Below are positions 1-6,331 of a stretch of 6,760 nucleotides of DNA, piece after piece. The stretch spans positions 1 to 6,760 of the forward strand of contig CAZHKT010000169.1 of assembly GCA_964533045.1 (NCBI GenBank). Reading direction: 5' to 3'. The notes beneath the pieces were generated by a model. It saw only the letters and a program-made list of their open reading frames with translations. It did not search any database and was not told where the DNA came from. Positions within the stretch are counted from its first letter, which is position 1, and each line of letters begins with the position of its first letter. The DNA is from JACQNR01 sp964533045 (GTDB taxonomy: Bacteria; Acidobacteriota; Terriglobia; UBA7540). A program made the position numbers and the translations under genes.

Positions 1-1304
1 ACATCGGCAACGGCACCTTCACCGACGTCACCAAACTGGCGGGGCTTTACGATGAGCGCGTCCGCTGGGGTTCGGGCTGCACCTGGATTGACTATGACCG
101 CGACGGGCATCTGGACCTGTTCGTCTGCAACTACATCGAACTCGACTTGAAGAAAGTTCCCACGCCTGGCCAGACGGGTTACTGCCAGTGGAAAGGCATC
201 CCGGTGGTTTGCGGTCCGCGGGGGCTCCCCGGGGCCATGAACATTCTCTACCACAACAATGGCGACGGGACGTTCACCGACGTTTCCGAGAAGTCCGGCA
301 TTCTGAAGCCCGGGCCGCGGTACTCCATTACCGCGGTGGCCTACGATTTCGACAACGACAACTGGCCGGACATCTATGTGGCGGTGGACTCCGAGCCCAG
401 CATCATGTTCAAAAACAACCATGACGGCACCTTCGAGGACATCTCGGTCATGGGCGGCGTCGCCTATAACGAGGACGGCCAGGAGCAGGCCGGCATGGGC
501 ATCGGCGTCGCCGATTACGACATGGACGGCTGGCTCGACATCTTCAAGACCCACTTCCAGGACGACACCTGCATCCTTTACCACAACAACCAGGATGGCA
601 CCTGGACGGATATGACTTTCATTTCCGGCATCGGCGTCAACACCAAGTATGTCAATTGGGGCGCCGGCTTCATGGATTATGACAACGACAGCTGGCCCGA
701 CATTTTCCACGTCACCGGCCACGTTTATCCGGAGATTGAGACTTTCAAGATCGACGCGGATTTCAAATCGCCGCGCATCGTCTTCCGCAATATGGGCAAC
801 GGGAAGTTCAAGGATATCTCCGCCACCCTGGGGGACGGCATCACGGCCAAATGGTCGAGCCGGGGATGCGCCTACGGCGATTTCGACAACGACGGCGACG
901 TGGACGTTCTCGTGCTGAACATGAACGACCGGCCGTCGCTGCTGCGCAACGACGGCGGCAATAAGAACAACTGGATCAGCATCAAGCTGCTGGGCACCAA
1001 GTGCAACCGGACGGCCGTGGGCGCACGCGTGCGCGTGACGGTGAACAGCCGCACCCAGATGGACGAAGTCCACACCGGCTATAGCGTCATGTCCCAGGGC
1101 GACCTGCGCCTCCACTTCGGCCTCGGCCAGGCCACCAAGATTGACTCCATCGAAGTCAAATGGCCCACCCTCGTCTACGAAACCAGAGGCGGTCGGCAGG
1201 TCGAAGTCCCGCAAATCGAAAGATTCACCGATATCGAAGCCAACCAGTTCCTCACCATCAAAGAAGGTTCGGGCATCATCAAGAAAGAAAAGGCCAAGAC
1301 CTAG
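1..1304 (+). CDS. FG-GAP/VCBS repeat protein with ASPIC/UnbV C-terminal domain (CRTAC1-like), 5'-partial
   Basis: The reading frame is open from the left edge (first full codon at 3) to the TAG at 1302-1304, giving 433 visible residues. The gene therefore starts outside the window, and the in-frame TTG at 147 is internal. Repeated calcium-loop motifs of FG-GAP/VCBS propeller blades are visible: DYDRDGHLDLF, DFDNDNWPDIYVA, DYDMDGWLDIFK, DYDNDSWPDIF and DFDNDGDVDVLVL. They alternate with blade strands such as LYHNNGDGTFTDVS. A Cys-containing insert, YCQWKGIPVVCGPRGLPG, is typical of large CRTAC1-like proteins. From about visible residue 322 (NNWISIKLLG) to the end is an ASPIC/UnbV domain, with GARVRV, SQGDLRLHFGLG and IDSIEVKWP. 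Such proteins are usually secreted, and the propeller probably binds calcium and mediates protein or glycan contacts; the ligand is unknown. Family assignment is firm, function is not. A separate transcription unit follows after 443 bases. Confidence 0.93.
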   Translation, partial: IGNGTFTDVTKLAGLYDERVRWGSGCTWIDYDRDGHLDLFVCNYIELDLKKVPTPGQTGYCQWKGIPVVCGPRGLPGAMNILYHNNGDGTFTDVSEKSGILKPGPRYSITAVAYDFDNDNWPDIYVAVDSEPSIMFKNNHDGTFEDISVMGGVAYNEDGQEQAGMGIGVADYDMDGWLDIFKTHFQDDTCILYHNNQDGTWTDMTFISGIGVNTKYVNWGAGFMDYDNDSWPDIFHVTGHVYPEIETFKIDADFKSPRIVFRNMGNGKFKDISATLGDGITAKWSSRGCAYGDFDNDGDVDVLVLNMNDRPSLLRNDGGNKNNWISIKLLGTKCNRTAVGARVRVTVNSRTQMDEVHTGYSVMSQGDLRLHFGLGQATKIDSIEVKWPTLVYETRGGRQVEVPQIERFTDIEANQFLTIKEGSGIIKKEKAKT

Positions 1305-1329
1305 CAGGATCCTTGAGAGCCACCCAGCA

Positions 1330-1424
1330 TGTCATTGCGAGGGTGTCGATCTGACCGGGACAACGAGGAATCTCGCCCTGACGTGCAACGCAGAGCGAGA
1401 TTCCTCGCTTCGCTCGGAATGACA
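1330..1424. repeat. Interspersed palindromic element (REP/MITE-like)
   Basis: Two perfect 13-bp inverted arms, CGAGGAATCTCGC (1364-1376) and GCGAGATTCCTCG (1395-1407), enclose an 18-base loop. Outside them lie 7-bp terminal inverted repeats, TGTCATT (1330-1336) and AATGACA (1418-1424). The right half, read in reverse, resembles the TGTCATTCCGAGCGAAGCGAGG type of dispersed intergenic repeat that I associate with Acidobacteriota and other environmental genomes. There is no coding content. It lies 26 bases after the FG-GAP gene and could form a long hairpin in the transcript. A decayed relative is at about 4580-4651. Confidence 0.75.
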
Positions 1425-1481
1425 GGAACTAGCCCGGCCGCGGTTTGCGTGCCGTGGGTACGGCGGACACGCGAAAGTTGT

Positions 1482-1624
1482 AGCGCCGGGCTCGCTCTCC
1501 AGTCCTGCGGCCCGATTCGCTGCAGGGCCGACGCTGGCGTCGGCCAGGCCGGGGCAAGCCCCGGCCCTACCGGCTAGCGAATCCGCCCCGAAGAAACGCA
1601 CCGCCAGAGAGCGGGCGTAGCGCT
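1482..1624. repeat. Nested multi-stem palindromic element
   Basis: At the core are two back-to-back perfect hairpins separated by one base: GGCCGACGC-TG-GCGTCGGCC (1526-1545) and GGCCGGGGC-AA-GCCCCGGCC (1547-1566). They are enclosed by GATTCGCT (1514-1521) and AGCGAATC (1576-1583), and by nearly complementary GCAGGGCC (1522-1529) and GGCCCTAC (1563-1570). Farther out, GCTCGCTCTC (1490-1499) pairs at 9 of 10 positions with GAGAGCGGGC (1607-1616), and AGCGC (1482-1486) pairs with GCGCT (1620-1624). The order implies an outer stem opening into a junction with two hairpins. This looks like a dispersed extragenic element rather than a gene. No T-tract follows either hairpin, so it is not a standard intrinsic terminator. 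Confidence 0.72.
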
Positions 1625-1687
1625 GAATGCTAAGGGGGCGATGGGGCCAGGCAAAGCCTTGATTCGCGCGTGGGGTTCGGGGTAATG

Positions 1688-1719
1688 TTGAAGCCGCTCT
1701 GGTTCTCAGGGAGTAGAAT
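1688..1719 (+). promoter_or_regulatory. Weak candidate promoter for the IPT-domain gene
   Basis: TAGAAT (1714-1719) matches the TATAAT -10 consensus at five of six positions. TTGAAG (1688-1693) could serve as a -35 box, but the 20-base spacer is longer than the usual 16-18. Transcription would begin about 20-25 bases before the ATG at 1748, giving a short leader containing the Shine-Dalgarno sequence. This is tentative. Confidence 0.25.
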
Positions 1720-1747
1720 TCAGTTTTTTCGGGGGAGGCAGTTGCAG

Positions 1748-2596
1748 ATGACTCGCAACCGTAGCAGCGTGCACTCGATGGTGATCTTTTTTCTTTTAGT
1801 CACCTTCGGGGCGCCGACGGCCTTCGGTCAGTTCGGCGGGCTCAAGAAGAAGCTGGAGAAAATTGGAACCGTCAAATCGCCGGAATCCAAGCCGCCGGAG
1901 GCCAAGGCGCCGCAGCAACCGCAAGGCCCGCCGCCCGTGGTCACCAGCATTACGCCCTCCGAAGTCCCTCCCGGATGGGAAGGGCAGGTGGTGCTGACCG
2001 GATCCAATTTCACCAAGGGGATGAAGCTCCGGCTCAACTGCGGCTACCAGACCATGAAGATCAAGAACTTCATGGTCGAGAGCGCGGAGAGGATCACCTT
2101 CGTTCTCAGAGTCCCCTTGGACCTGGAAGAGACCAAGTGCGTGATGGCGTTCGAGGTCATGCCGGCCGCCGCGGCCGAGACAGCGCCGACGGCGCAGGGG
2201 TCGCCGCAAGTTTTTCAAGTGACGGGTCCGAGCCTCTCCGTCTCCGAATCCTCCGGACTGGCCAGGGCGTACAAGGCCTGCTTCCTGGCGGAGGGCAACA
2301 TCCCCGCCATGCAGTTGATGCAATCGCTGGCCCAGGTGATGAATTCCGGCGACCAGGACGAGTGCAAGCTGATGGTGTCCGCCGATGCCATCAAGTACGA
2401 GAACCAGGGCAAGGTGATCCTGGATACGCCCGTCTCCGCCGTCAAGACGGTCGAACCGGTGTTGATGATGGGCCAGCCCATGGGAGCGTTCCGCATCGTT
2501 CTGGCGAGCGGCAAGATGTACAACTTCTTCAGTTCGGAAAGCCAGAGCAGCGACAATCCCGTCTGGGATCAGATCAAAGCCAAGATCAAGAAGTAA
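1748..2596 (+). CDS. Secreted IPT/TIG-domain protein with uncharacterised C-terminal domain
   Basis: The product is 282 residues from the ATG at 1748. This start is chosen because GGGGGAGG (1731-1738) sits 9 bases upstream and the N-terminus then reads as a signal peptide: basic MTRNRSSVHS, a hydrophobic stretch at about 11-23, and a likely cleavage site at AFG|Q (27/28). An in-frame GTG at 1670 would add 26 residues ahead of it. After a Lys/Pro-rich linker (31-62), residues 63-137 resemble an IPT/TIG immunoglobulin-like domain: VTSITPSEVPPGWEGQVVLT, then GSNFTKG. Cys99 and Cys131 within it could form a disulfide. A Pro/Ala linker follows at about 138-155. The C-terminal part (about 165-282) has a helix, then alternating strands from KLMVSADAIKYE to FRIVLASGKMYNF and a basic helical tail; it loosely recalls a PH/GRAM-like fold but I do not recognise it. 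The product is probably periplasmic or extracellular; its role is unknown. Confidence 0.85.
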   Translation: MTRNRSSVHSMVIFFLLVTFGAPTAFGQFGGLKKKLEKIGTVKSPESKPPEAKAPQQPQGPPPVVTSITPSEVPPGWEGQVVLTGSNFTKGMKLRLNCGYQTMKIKNFMVESAERITFVLRVPLDLEETKCVMAFEVMPAAAAETAPTAQGSPQVFQVTGPSLSVSESSGLARAYKACFLAEGNIPAMQLMQSLAQVMNSGDQDECKLMVSADAIKYENQGKVILDTPVSAVKTVEPVLMMGQPMGAFRIVLASGKMYNFFSSESQSSDNPVWDQIKAKIKK

Positions 2597-2600
2597 TGCC

Positions 2601-2746
2601 TGCGACCGACGTCGCACGCGCATCCTGCGCGTGCCCACGGGCGAAACGCCCGTGCCACGAGTGGTAGCGGCGACCTTCAGGTCGCCATCTCCGTGTCGGC
2701 CTGAAGGCCGACGCGACCAAAGCCCGCGGTCAGAAGCCGCCGCTAC
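2601..2746. repeat. Chain of consecutive hairpin-forming repeats
   Basis: The chain begins 4 bases after the upstream TAA. Perfect inverted repeats follow one another: TGCGAC/GTCGCA (2601-2616), GCACGCGCA-TCC-TGCGCGTGC (2614-2634), CACGGGCG-AAA-CGCCCGTG (2636-2654), CCAC-GA-GTGG (2655-2664), GGCGACCT-TC-AGGTCGCC (2669-2686) and GTCGGCCT-GA-AGGCCGAC (2695-2712). The outer arms GTAGCGGCG (2664-2672) and CGCCGCTAC (2738-2746) enclose the last two hairpins, so that part has the same stem-plus-two-hairpins plan as the element at 1482-1624. There is no T-tract. The chain fills the gap between two co-directional genes and ends 14 bases before the next ATG, so any read-through transcript would be heavily structured. 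It may stabilise, attenuate or insulate that transcript. Confidence 0.78.
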
Positions 2747-2760
2747 AGTAGAGCCCACTC

Positions 2761-4512
2761 ATGAGCTTCGCGCGCGCCAGCGCACTCAGCCAGGCGGCCT
2801 TCCGGCTGCTCGAGCTGGGCCTTCTGCTTCTCACGCCGCTGGTGATTCACCGCGGCTTCTCCGAGCAATTCAGCACCATCAAAATCATCCTGACGGAGTC
2901 GCTGATTCTGGCGGCGGCGCTGCTCGTCGCGGTGGGACTCCTGTGGGGCTGGATCCCGTGGCCGAAAGCATTCCACCTCGGCGCGCCCCTCGTGTTGCTG
3001 GTTGGGGGCGTGCTGATTTCCTGCCTCGCCAGTCCGCTTCCCCGCTTCAGTTTCGTCGAGGCGTTCTCCTTCCTCTGCGGCCCGGCATGGCTCGCCTGCT
3101 TGGTGTTTTCGGGCGGCGGCGAATCGAGGGTGCGCTGGCTTGCAGCGCTCGTGAGTATCGCCGCCACGGCCATGGCCGGCATCGCGCTGCTCCAGTGGGC
3201 CGGTCGCGACCCCTTGCTCTTTGGCGGATATTCCGTGGATTGGGGACGCATGCGCGCCGCCATGCGCCTTTACTCCACGCTGGGGAATCCGAACTTCGTG
3301 GCCGGCTATCTCATTGGCGCGATCTTCCTGGCCCTGGCCCTGGCCACGACGGCAAAGACCGCGGCCGGGAAACTCGCCGGCATGATCTCCGCCGCCCTCA
3401 TGTTCGCCACCCTCATCGGCACGCGTTCGCGCGGCGCGTGGCTGGCCTTGGTGGCAGGATTGCTGGTAGCCCGGTTGTTTCCCCGTCGCAGTTCAGGAGA
3501 TGGCGGAGCGGCTAAGCCTGCGAGGCTGGCCGCCCGGGCCGTGGTGCCCCTGGGGCTCGCGTTGTTGCCCAATCTGGCAAGCCAGGCGGCGGTGCTGGCG
3601 GCGCGATTCCAGGGCCGCCTGTTTCTTTGGCGCGCCGCGTGGCCGATGTTCCTGGAGCACCCGTTGATCGGCACCGGCTGGGGCATGTTTCAGATGCGAT
3701 TCCCGGAGTTGCAGGCGCGCTACCTCGCATCGCATGCCCGGTTTGCCCCCTACTGGACGCACACCAGCCAGCTTCACAATGACCTGCTGCAACTTCTTCT
3801 GGAAGCAGGCGCAGTGGGGCTGGCGGCTTTTGGGTGGCTGCTCTGGCGATACGCGCGCAGCCTGAAATCGGTGGGGGCGGCCAGTGGTGAGGCGCGGCCG
3901 TGGCTCGCCGCCAGTGCCGGCGGTGTGACGGCGATGCTCGTCAATTCCCTGTTCAATTTCCAGTTCGCCATTGTGCCCACGCTGATTCTGCTTTTCACCC
4001 TACTCAGTCTTCCAGATCTGCTGCGGCCGGAAATCGCAGAAGCAGACACCACACCGGGTCAAGGAAGGCTCACACTGCGAATCGTCGTCACAGCGGCCGC
4101 GCTGGCTGTCGTGCTGACGCTGACGCACGGAATCTGGACGCGCGCCGCCGGCGACCGCTGGCTGGCCCGTGGCATGACGCAGGAACGTCGGGGCGACTTC
4201 GCCGCCGCCGAAACCTCCTTCCGCAAGGGAATGGAACGAACCCCGTGCGACGGCCGCCTGCACTACGGTCTGGCACGCGCCCTGTTTGTCCAGGGACGCC
4301 ATGCGGAGGCCCTGACTGAGGTGTTGCGGGCCGAATCGACCGTCGCCGACGCGCATCTCGAGGTGCTGCGCGCCCGCATCCTCGACCAGATGGGCGAGTC
4401 CTCCCGGGCCCTCCAGGCCTATCAGCACGCGCTGTGGCTCAACCCTCACCTGCGCACCGTTCCGGCCGACATCCGCCGCCTCCAGTCAGGCGCTGCCGCG
4501 GCACCCCAGTAG
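2761..4512 (+). CDS. O-antigen ligase/polymerase family (Wzy/WaaL-type) membrane protein with C-terminal TPR repeats
   Basis: The product is 583 residues. The start is fixed by an in-frame TAG at 2749-2751, making the ATG at 2761 the first possible start; only a weak GAG at 2751-2753 precedes it. Roughly a dozen hydrophobic segments lie between residues 15 and 460. Family motifs are LGNPNFVAGYL (174-184), TRSRGAWLAL (221-230) and FLWRAAWPMFLEHPLIGTGW (288-307), followed by the large periplasmic loop ending in QLHNDLLQLLLEAGAVGL (337-354). His339 aligns with the conserved periplasmic histidine of WaaL-type ligases, and Arg222/Arg224 with the family's basic residues. Members move undecaprenyl-diphosphate-linked glycans onto lipid A core (WaaL), growing chains (Wzy) or proteins (PglL), and this sequence cannot decide among them. 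Residues about 462-565 form three TPR-like repeats after the last membrane segment, so they probably recruit or organise a partner. No other glycan-assembly genes are adjacent. Confidence 0.88.
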   Translation: MSFARASALSQAAFRLLELGLLLLTPLVIHRGFSEQFSTIKIILTESLILAAALLVAVGLLWGWIPWPKAFHLGAPLVLLVGGVLISCLASPLPRFSFVEAFSFLCGPAWLACLVFSGGGESRVRWLAALVSIAATAMAGIALLQWAGRDPLLFGGYSVDWGRMRAAMRLYSTLGNPNFVAGYLIGAIFLALALATTAKTAAGKLAGMISAALMFATLIGTRSRGAWLALVAGLLVARLFPRRSSGDGGAAKPARLAARAVVPLGLALLPNLASQAAVLAARFQGRLFLWRAAWPMFLEHPLIGTGWGMFQMRFPELQARYLASHARFAPYWTHTSQLHNDLLQLLLEAGAVGLAAFGWLLWRYARSLKSVGAASGEARPWLAASAGGVTAMLVNSLFNFQFAIVPTLILLFTLLSLPDLLRPEIAEADTTPGQGRLTLRIVVTAAALAVVLTLTHGIWTRAAGDRWLARGMTQERRGDFAAAETSFRKGMERTPCDGRLHYGLARALFVQGRHAEALTEVLRAESTVADAHLEVLRARILDQMGESSRALQAYQHALWLNPHLRTVPADIRRLQSGAAAAPQ

Positions 4513-4579
4513 AATGCCGCGCAGCGGGGTGTGGAATAGCCCAAGCGCTCGGTCACGCCGTGGAGGTCCGATGGCGTTC

Positions 4580-4651
4580 ATCGGGCCGACGAGGAATGTC
4601 CCGTTGCCTTTCTCTTCTCAGCAAGATTCCTTGTTCCTCCCTGATTGGGTC
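4580..4651. repeat. Decayed copy of the 1330-1424 palindromic element
   Basis: ACGAGGAAT at 4589-4597 and AGATTCCT at 4624-4631 are 35 bases apart start to start. That is exactly the spacing of the same words at 1363 and 1398 in the intact element. An ungapped comparison of 45 bases from these starts gives 30 matches, concentrated in the two arms, and similarity continues upstream (CGGGCCG against CGGGACA). The arms no longer pair perfectly and the flanking TGTCATT/AATGACA ends are lost. The copy lies between the convergent ligase and fucosidase genes. Confidence 0.45.
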
Positions 4652-4682
4652 GGGGCAGGGTCAGAAGGACTGTACCTGGAGG

Positions 4683-4709
4683 CGTTTTCCAATACCATGT
4701 TGGAAAACG
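4683..4709. repeat. Perfect 10-bp inverted repeat between convergent genes, possible bidirectional terminator
   Basis: CGTTTTCCAA (4683-4692) and TTGGAAAACG (4700-4709) are exact inverse complements around the 7-base loop TACCATG. The repeat is 22 bases after the stop of the leftward fucosidase gene and 170 bases after the stop of the rightward ligase gene, a natural place for shared transcription termination. Neither side has the T-tract of a classical intrinsic terminator, so the termination role is inferred from position only. Confidence 0.5.
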
Positions 4710-4730
4710 GATTGTCCGCTTCTCCTCTGC

Positions 4731-6227
4731 CTATTTGAGGAGGATTTTGAAGGCGACGGCCCAGTCGCAGGGTTTCCGCAGAGGCAGGGGGATGCGGAGC
4801 CCCTCACTCGAATGCACGTAGTCCAGGCTGGCGTCACTGCCGAGAAGCGAGACGTGGGCGATCTCGCCTTGGGCGATCGGGCCGCCATTCGTCGTGAGCG
4901 TCTTGATGACCAGTTCGCGCTCCGCCGGCCAGTCAAGCACGATGGCGTAAACCGTCTTCCATCGGCTGGTAAAGCGAATGTCCTGGGCCGTAAATTCCGG
5001 CGTCTGCTTCTCGCCAAATGTTCCCGCCTTAATCTTTGTGGGACCTTCGCCAAAAATGTTCCAGGGACGCGTGCCGTAAATCGCTTCGCCGTTCACATCC
5101 AGCCACCGGCCGATGGCCAGGAGGCGTTCGACGGTGGGCTCCGGGATCACGCCGTCCGCGGCGGGATTGATGTTGAGGAGCAGGTGGCCGTTTTTGCTGA
5201 CGATGTCCACGAGCTGGCCGATGAGCCTTTGGATGGGCTTGTAATCAGGCTTCTGGACGAATGCCCAGGAGTTCCATTCGATTTTGTCGTCCGTCTGCCA
5301 GACGTGGGGCGTGGCGCTTTCGGTGCGGCCGCATTCGATATCCAGGATGCCCACGCCCTCCGGCAGATCGGGCGCCTTGTAAGTGACCGAAACTTCCCGG
5401 CCGCGGCGTTGCGCCTGATTGTAATGGTGGGCGATCACGCTGGCACGACGGCGCTCGGCGATGATCTCCATGCGGCTGTCGAAGTAAAGATGGTCCGGCT
5501 GATACCGGTCGATCACCTCGCGCACCTTCGCTTCCCACGCCTCCTGAAAAGACTCGGGCGGCAGCGGCAGCGTGCTCCAGGGCTTGGCGAAATCGAACGG
5601 GCTGCCCGGGGCGGGGGGACCGTAGAGGCCAGCATACTTTGGATCGCCCGCGTCCAGGTTCTTGTTCGCCGTTGGATACCACCCCCAAAGCCAGTGATGA
5701 TGGAAGGTGGTGACGAACTTGAGACCCTCGTGGCGAATGGCGCGCGCCAGTTCGCCCACCACGTCGCGACGCGGGCCGTGCCGCGCCGCATTCCAGTCAG
5801 TCAGCTTCGAATCCCACATGGCGAAACCGTCGGCGTGCTCCGTCACCGGGCCGGCAAACCGGGCGCCCGATCGGCGGAAAAGTTCCGCCCACTCCGCGGG
5901 GTCGAACTTCTCACCTCGGAAAGACGGCAGAAAGTCCTTGTAGCCGAACTTGCTCGTCGGACCGTAAACCAGCGTGTGGTACTGGTTCGCGCGCGAGCCT
6001 TCTATGTACATGTTGCGCGAATACCACTCGTTATCGAAGGCGGGGACCGAATAAATGCCCCAGTGGAAGAAGAGCCCGAACTTGCCGTCCCGAAACCAGC
6101 CCGGAACCGCGTGCTTCGCCAGGGAATCCCAGGCGGGTTCGTATTCTGGCGCGCCGCGCAGAATACCGGGAGCGCCCATGATCGCAGCCGCGCTCCCGGC
6201 AGCCTTCAGAAAATCGCGGCGATGCAT
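4731..6227 (-). CDS. GH29 alpha-L-fucosidase-like glycoside hydrolase, Tat-exported
   Basis: The product is 498 residues from the ATG at 6227 (numbering below); an in-frame ATG at 6239 would add MRGY. The inner start is preferred because GAGGGG lies just upstream of it and the protein then begins MHRRDFLKAAG, a standard Tat signal. GH29 features are KFGLFFHWGIYSVPA (49-63), NEWY (66-69), EHADGFAMWDS (130-140), RRDVVGELARAIR (153-165), DHLYFD with predicted nucleophile Asp250, and SKNGHLLLNINP (344-355). Glu298 or Glu303 may be the acid/base. Residues after about 380 form the usual C-terminal beta-sandwich. The family removes terminal alpha-L-fucose by a retaining mechanism, here probably in the periplasm. 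Two sugar-contact positions differ from classical members: HHDGF is HADGF, and the following strand reads TTFHHHW. Substrate preference may therefore differ from simple fucosides. It stands alone, convergent with the ligase gene and divergent from the small gene at 6332. Confidence 0.9.
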   Translation of the reverse strand: MHRRDFLKAAGSAAAIMGAPGILRGAPEYEPAWDSLAKHAVPGWFRDGKFGLFFHWGIYSVPAFDNEWYSRNMYIEGSRANQYHTLVYGPTSKFGYKDFLPSFRGEKFDPAEWAELFRRSGARFAGPVTEHADGFAMWDSKLTDWNAARHGPRRDVVGELARAIRHEGLKFVTTFHHHWLWGWYPTANKNLDAGDPKYAGLYGPPAPGSPFDFAKPWSTLPLPPESFQEAWEAKVREVIDRYQPDHLYFDSRMEIIAERRRASVIAHHYNQAQRRGREVSVTYKAPDLPEGVGILDIECGRTESATPHVWQTDDKIEWNSWAFVQKPDYKPIQRLIGQLVDIVSKNGHLLLNINPAADGVIPEPTVERLLAIGRWLDVNGEAIYGTRPWNIFGEGPTKIKAGTFGEKQTPEFTAQDIRFTSRWKTVYAIVLDWPAERELVIKTLTTNGGPIAQGEIAHVSLLGSDASLDYVHSSEGLRIPLPLRKPCDWAVAFKILLK

Positions 6228-6247
6228 GTAGCCCCTCATCGCCCAAG

Positions 6248-6276
6248 ATTCTTGCCAGAAGCGCCGGGAAAATCAA
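6248..6276 (-). promoter_or_regulatory. Candidate sigma70-like promoter of the fucosidase gene
   Basis: On the minus strand TTGATT (6276-6271) and AAGAAT (6253-6248) are separated by exactly 17 bases. Each box matches consensus at four of six positions. Transcription would begin near 6241, leaving a leader of about 14 bases that carries GAGGGG before the ATG at 6227, which supports that start over 6239. The -35 box is one arm of the palindrome at 6271-6287. Confidence 0.35.
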
Positions 6277-6280
6277 CAAT
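6252..6280 (+). promoter_or_regulatory. Candidate divergent promoter for the small membrane protein gene
   Basis: TTGCCA (6252-6257, five of six matches) and AACAAT (6275-6280, four of six) are 17 bases apart. The predicted start of transcription, about 6287, leaves a leader of about 45 bases with the purine-rich AGGAGGGGAAGGAGA (6308-6322). The boxes interleave with those of the leftward promoter. Confidence 0.3.
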
Positions 6281-6287
6281 ATTGATT
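6271..6287. promoter_or_regulatory. AT-rich palindrome in the divergent promoter region, possible operator
   Basis: AATCAA (6271-6276) and TTGATT (6282-6287) are perfect inverse complements around CAATA. The site stands out as AT-rich in GC-rich DNA and covers the predicted leftward -35 and rightward -10 boxes. It could be a regulator-binding site or simply promoter composition. Confidence 0.35.
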
Positions 6288-6331
6288 CATCCGGCCAAGA
6301 CCACCATAGGAGGGGAAGGAGACTCTCTGGC

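Noticed and set aside
147..149. TTG as the start of the FG-GAP gene
   Set aside because: The frame is open to the left edge and the upstream residues form another propeller blade with DYDRDGHLDLF, so this codon is internal.
1332..1601. Small open frames on both strands in the 1305-1747 gap
   Set aside because: They are made of the palindromic repeats themselves, have no ribosome binding site, and their translations resemble no protein.
1670..1672. GTG as the start of the IPT-domain gene
   Set aside because: It would place 26 residues before the signal peptide. The ATG at 1748 has a strong purine-rich ribosome site at the right distance.
1482..2746. Intergenic hairpins as a CRISPR array or ordinary terminators
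   Set aside because: There are no regularly spaced direct repeats with unique spacers, and none of the hairpins is followed by a T-tract.
1796..2758. Open frame of 320 codons on the - strand over the IPT gene and hairpin chain
   Set aside because: The translation is Arg/Gly/His/Leu-rich low complexity and runs through the palindromic repeats. The + strand gene has a ribosome binding site, a signal peptide and a recognisable domain.
2631..3515. Open frame of 294 codons on the + strand beginning in the repeats and overlapping the ligase gene
   Set aside because: It is an out-of-frame shadow with a Pro/Arg-rich translation; the overlapping frame has conserved ligase motifs.
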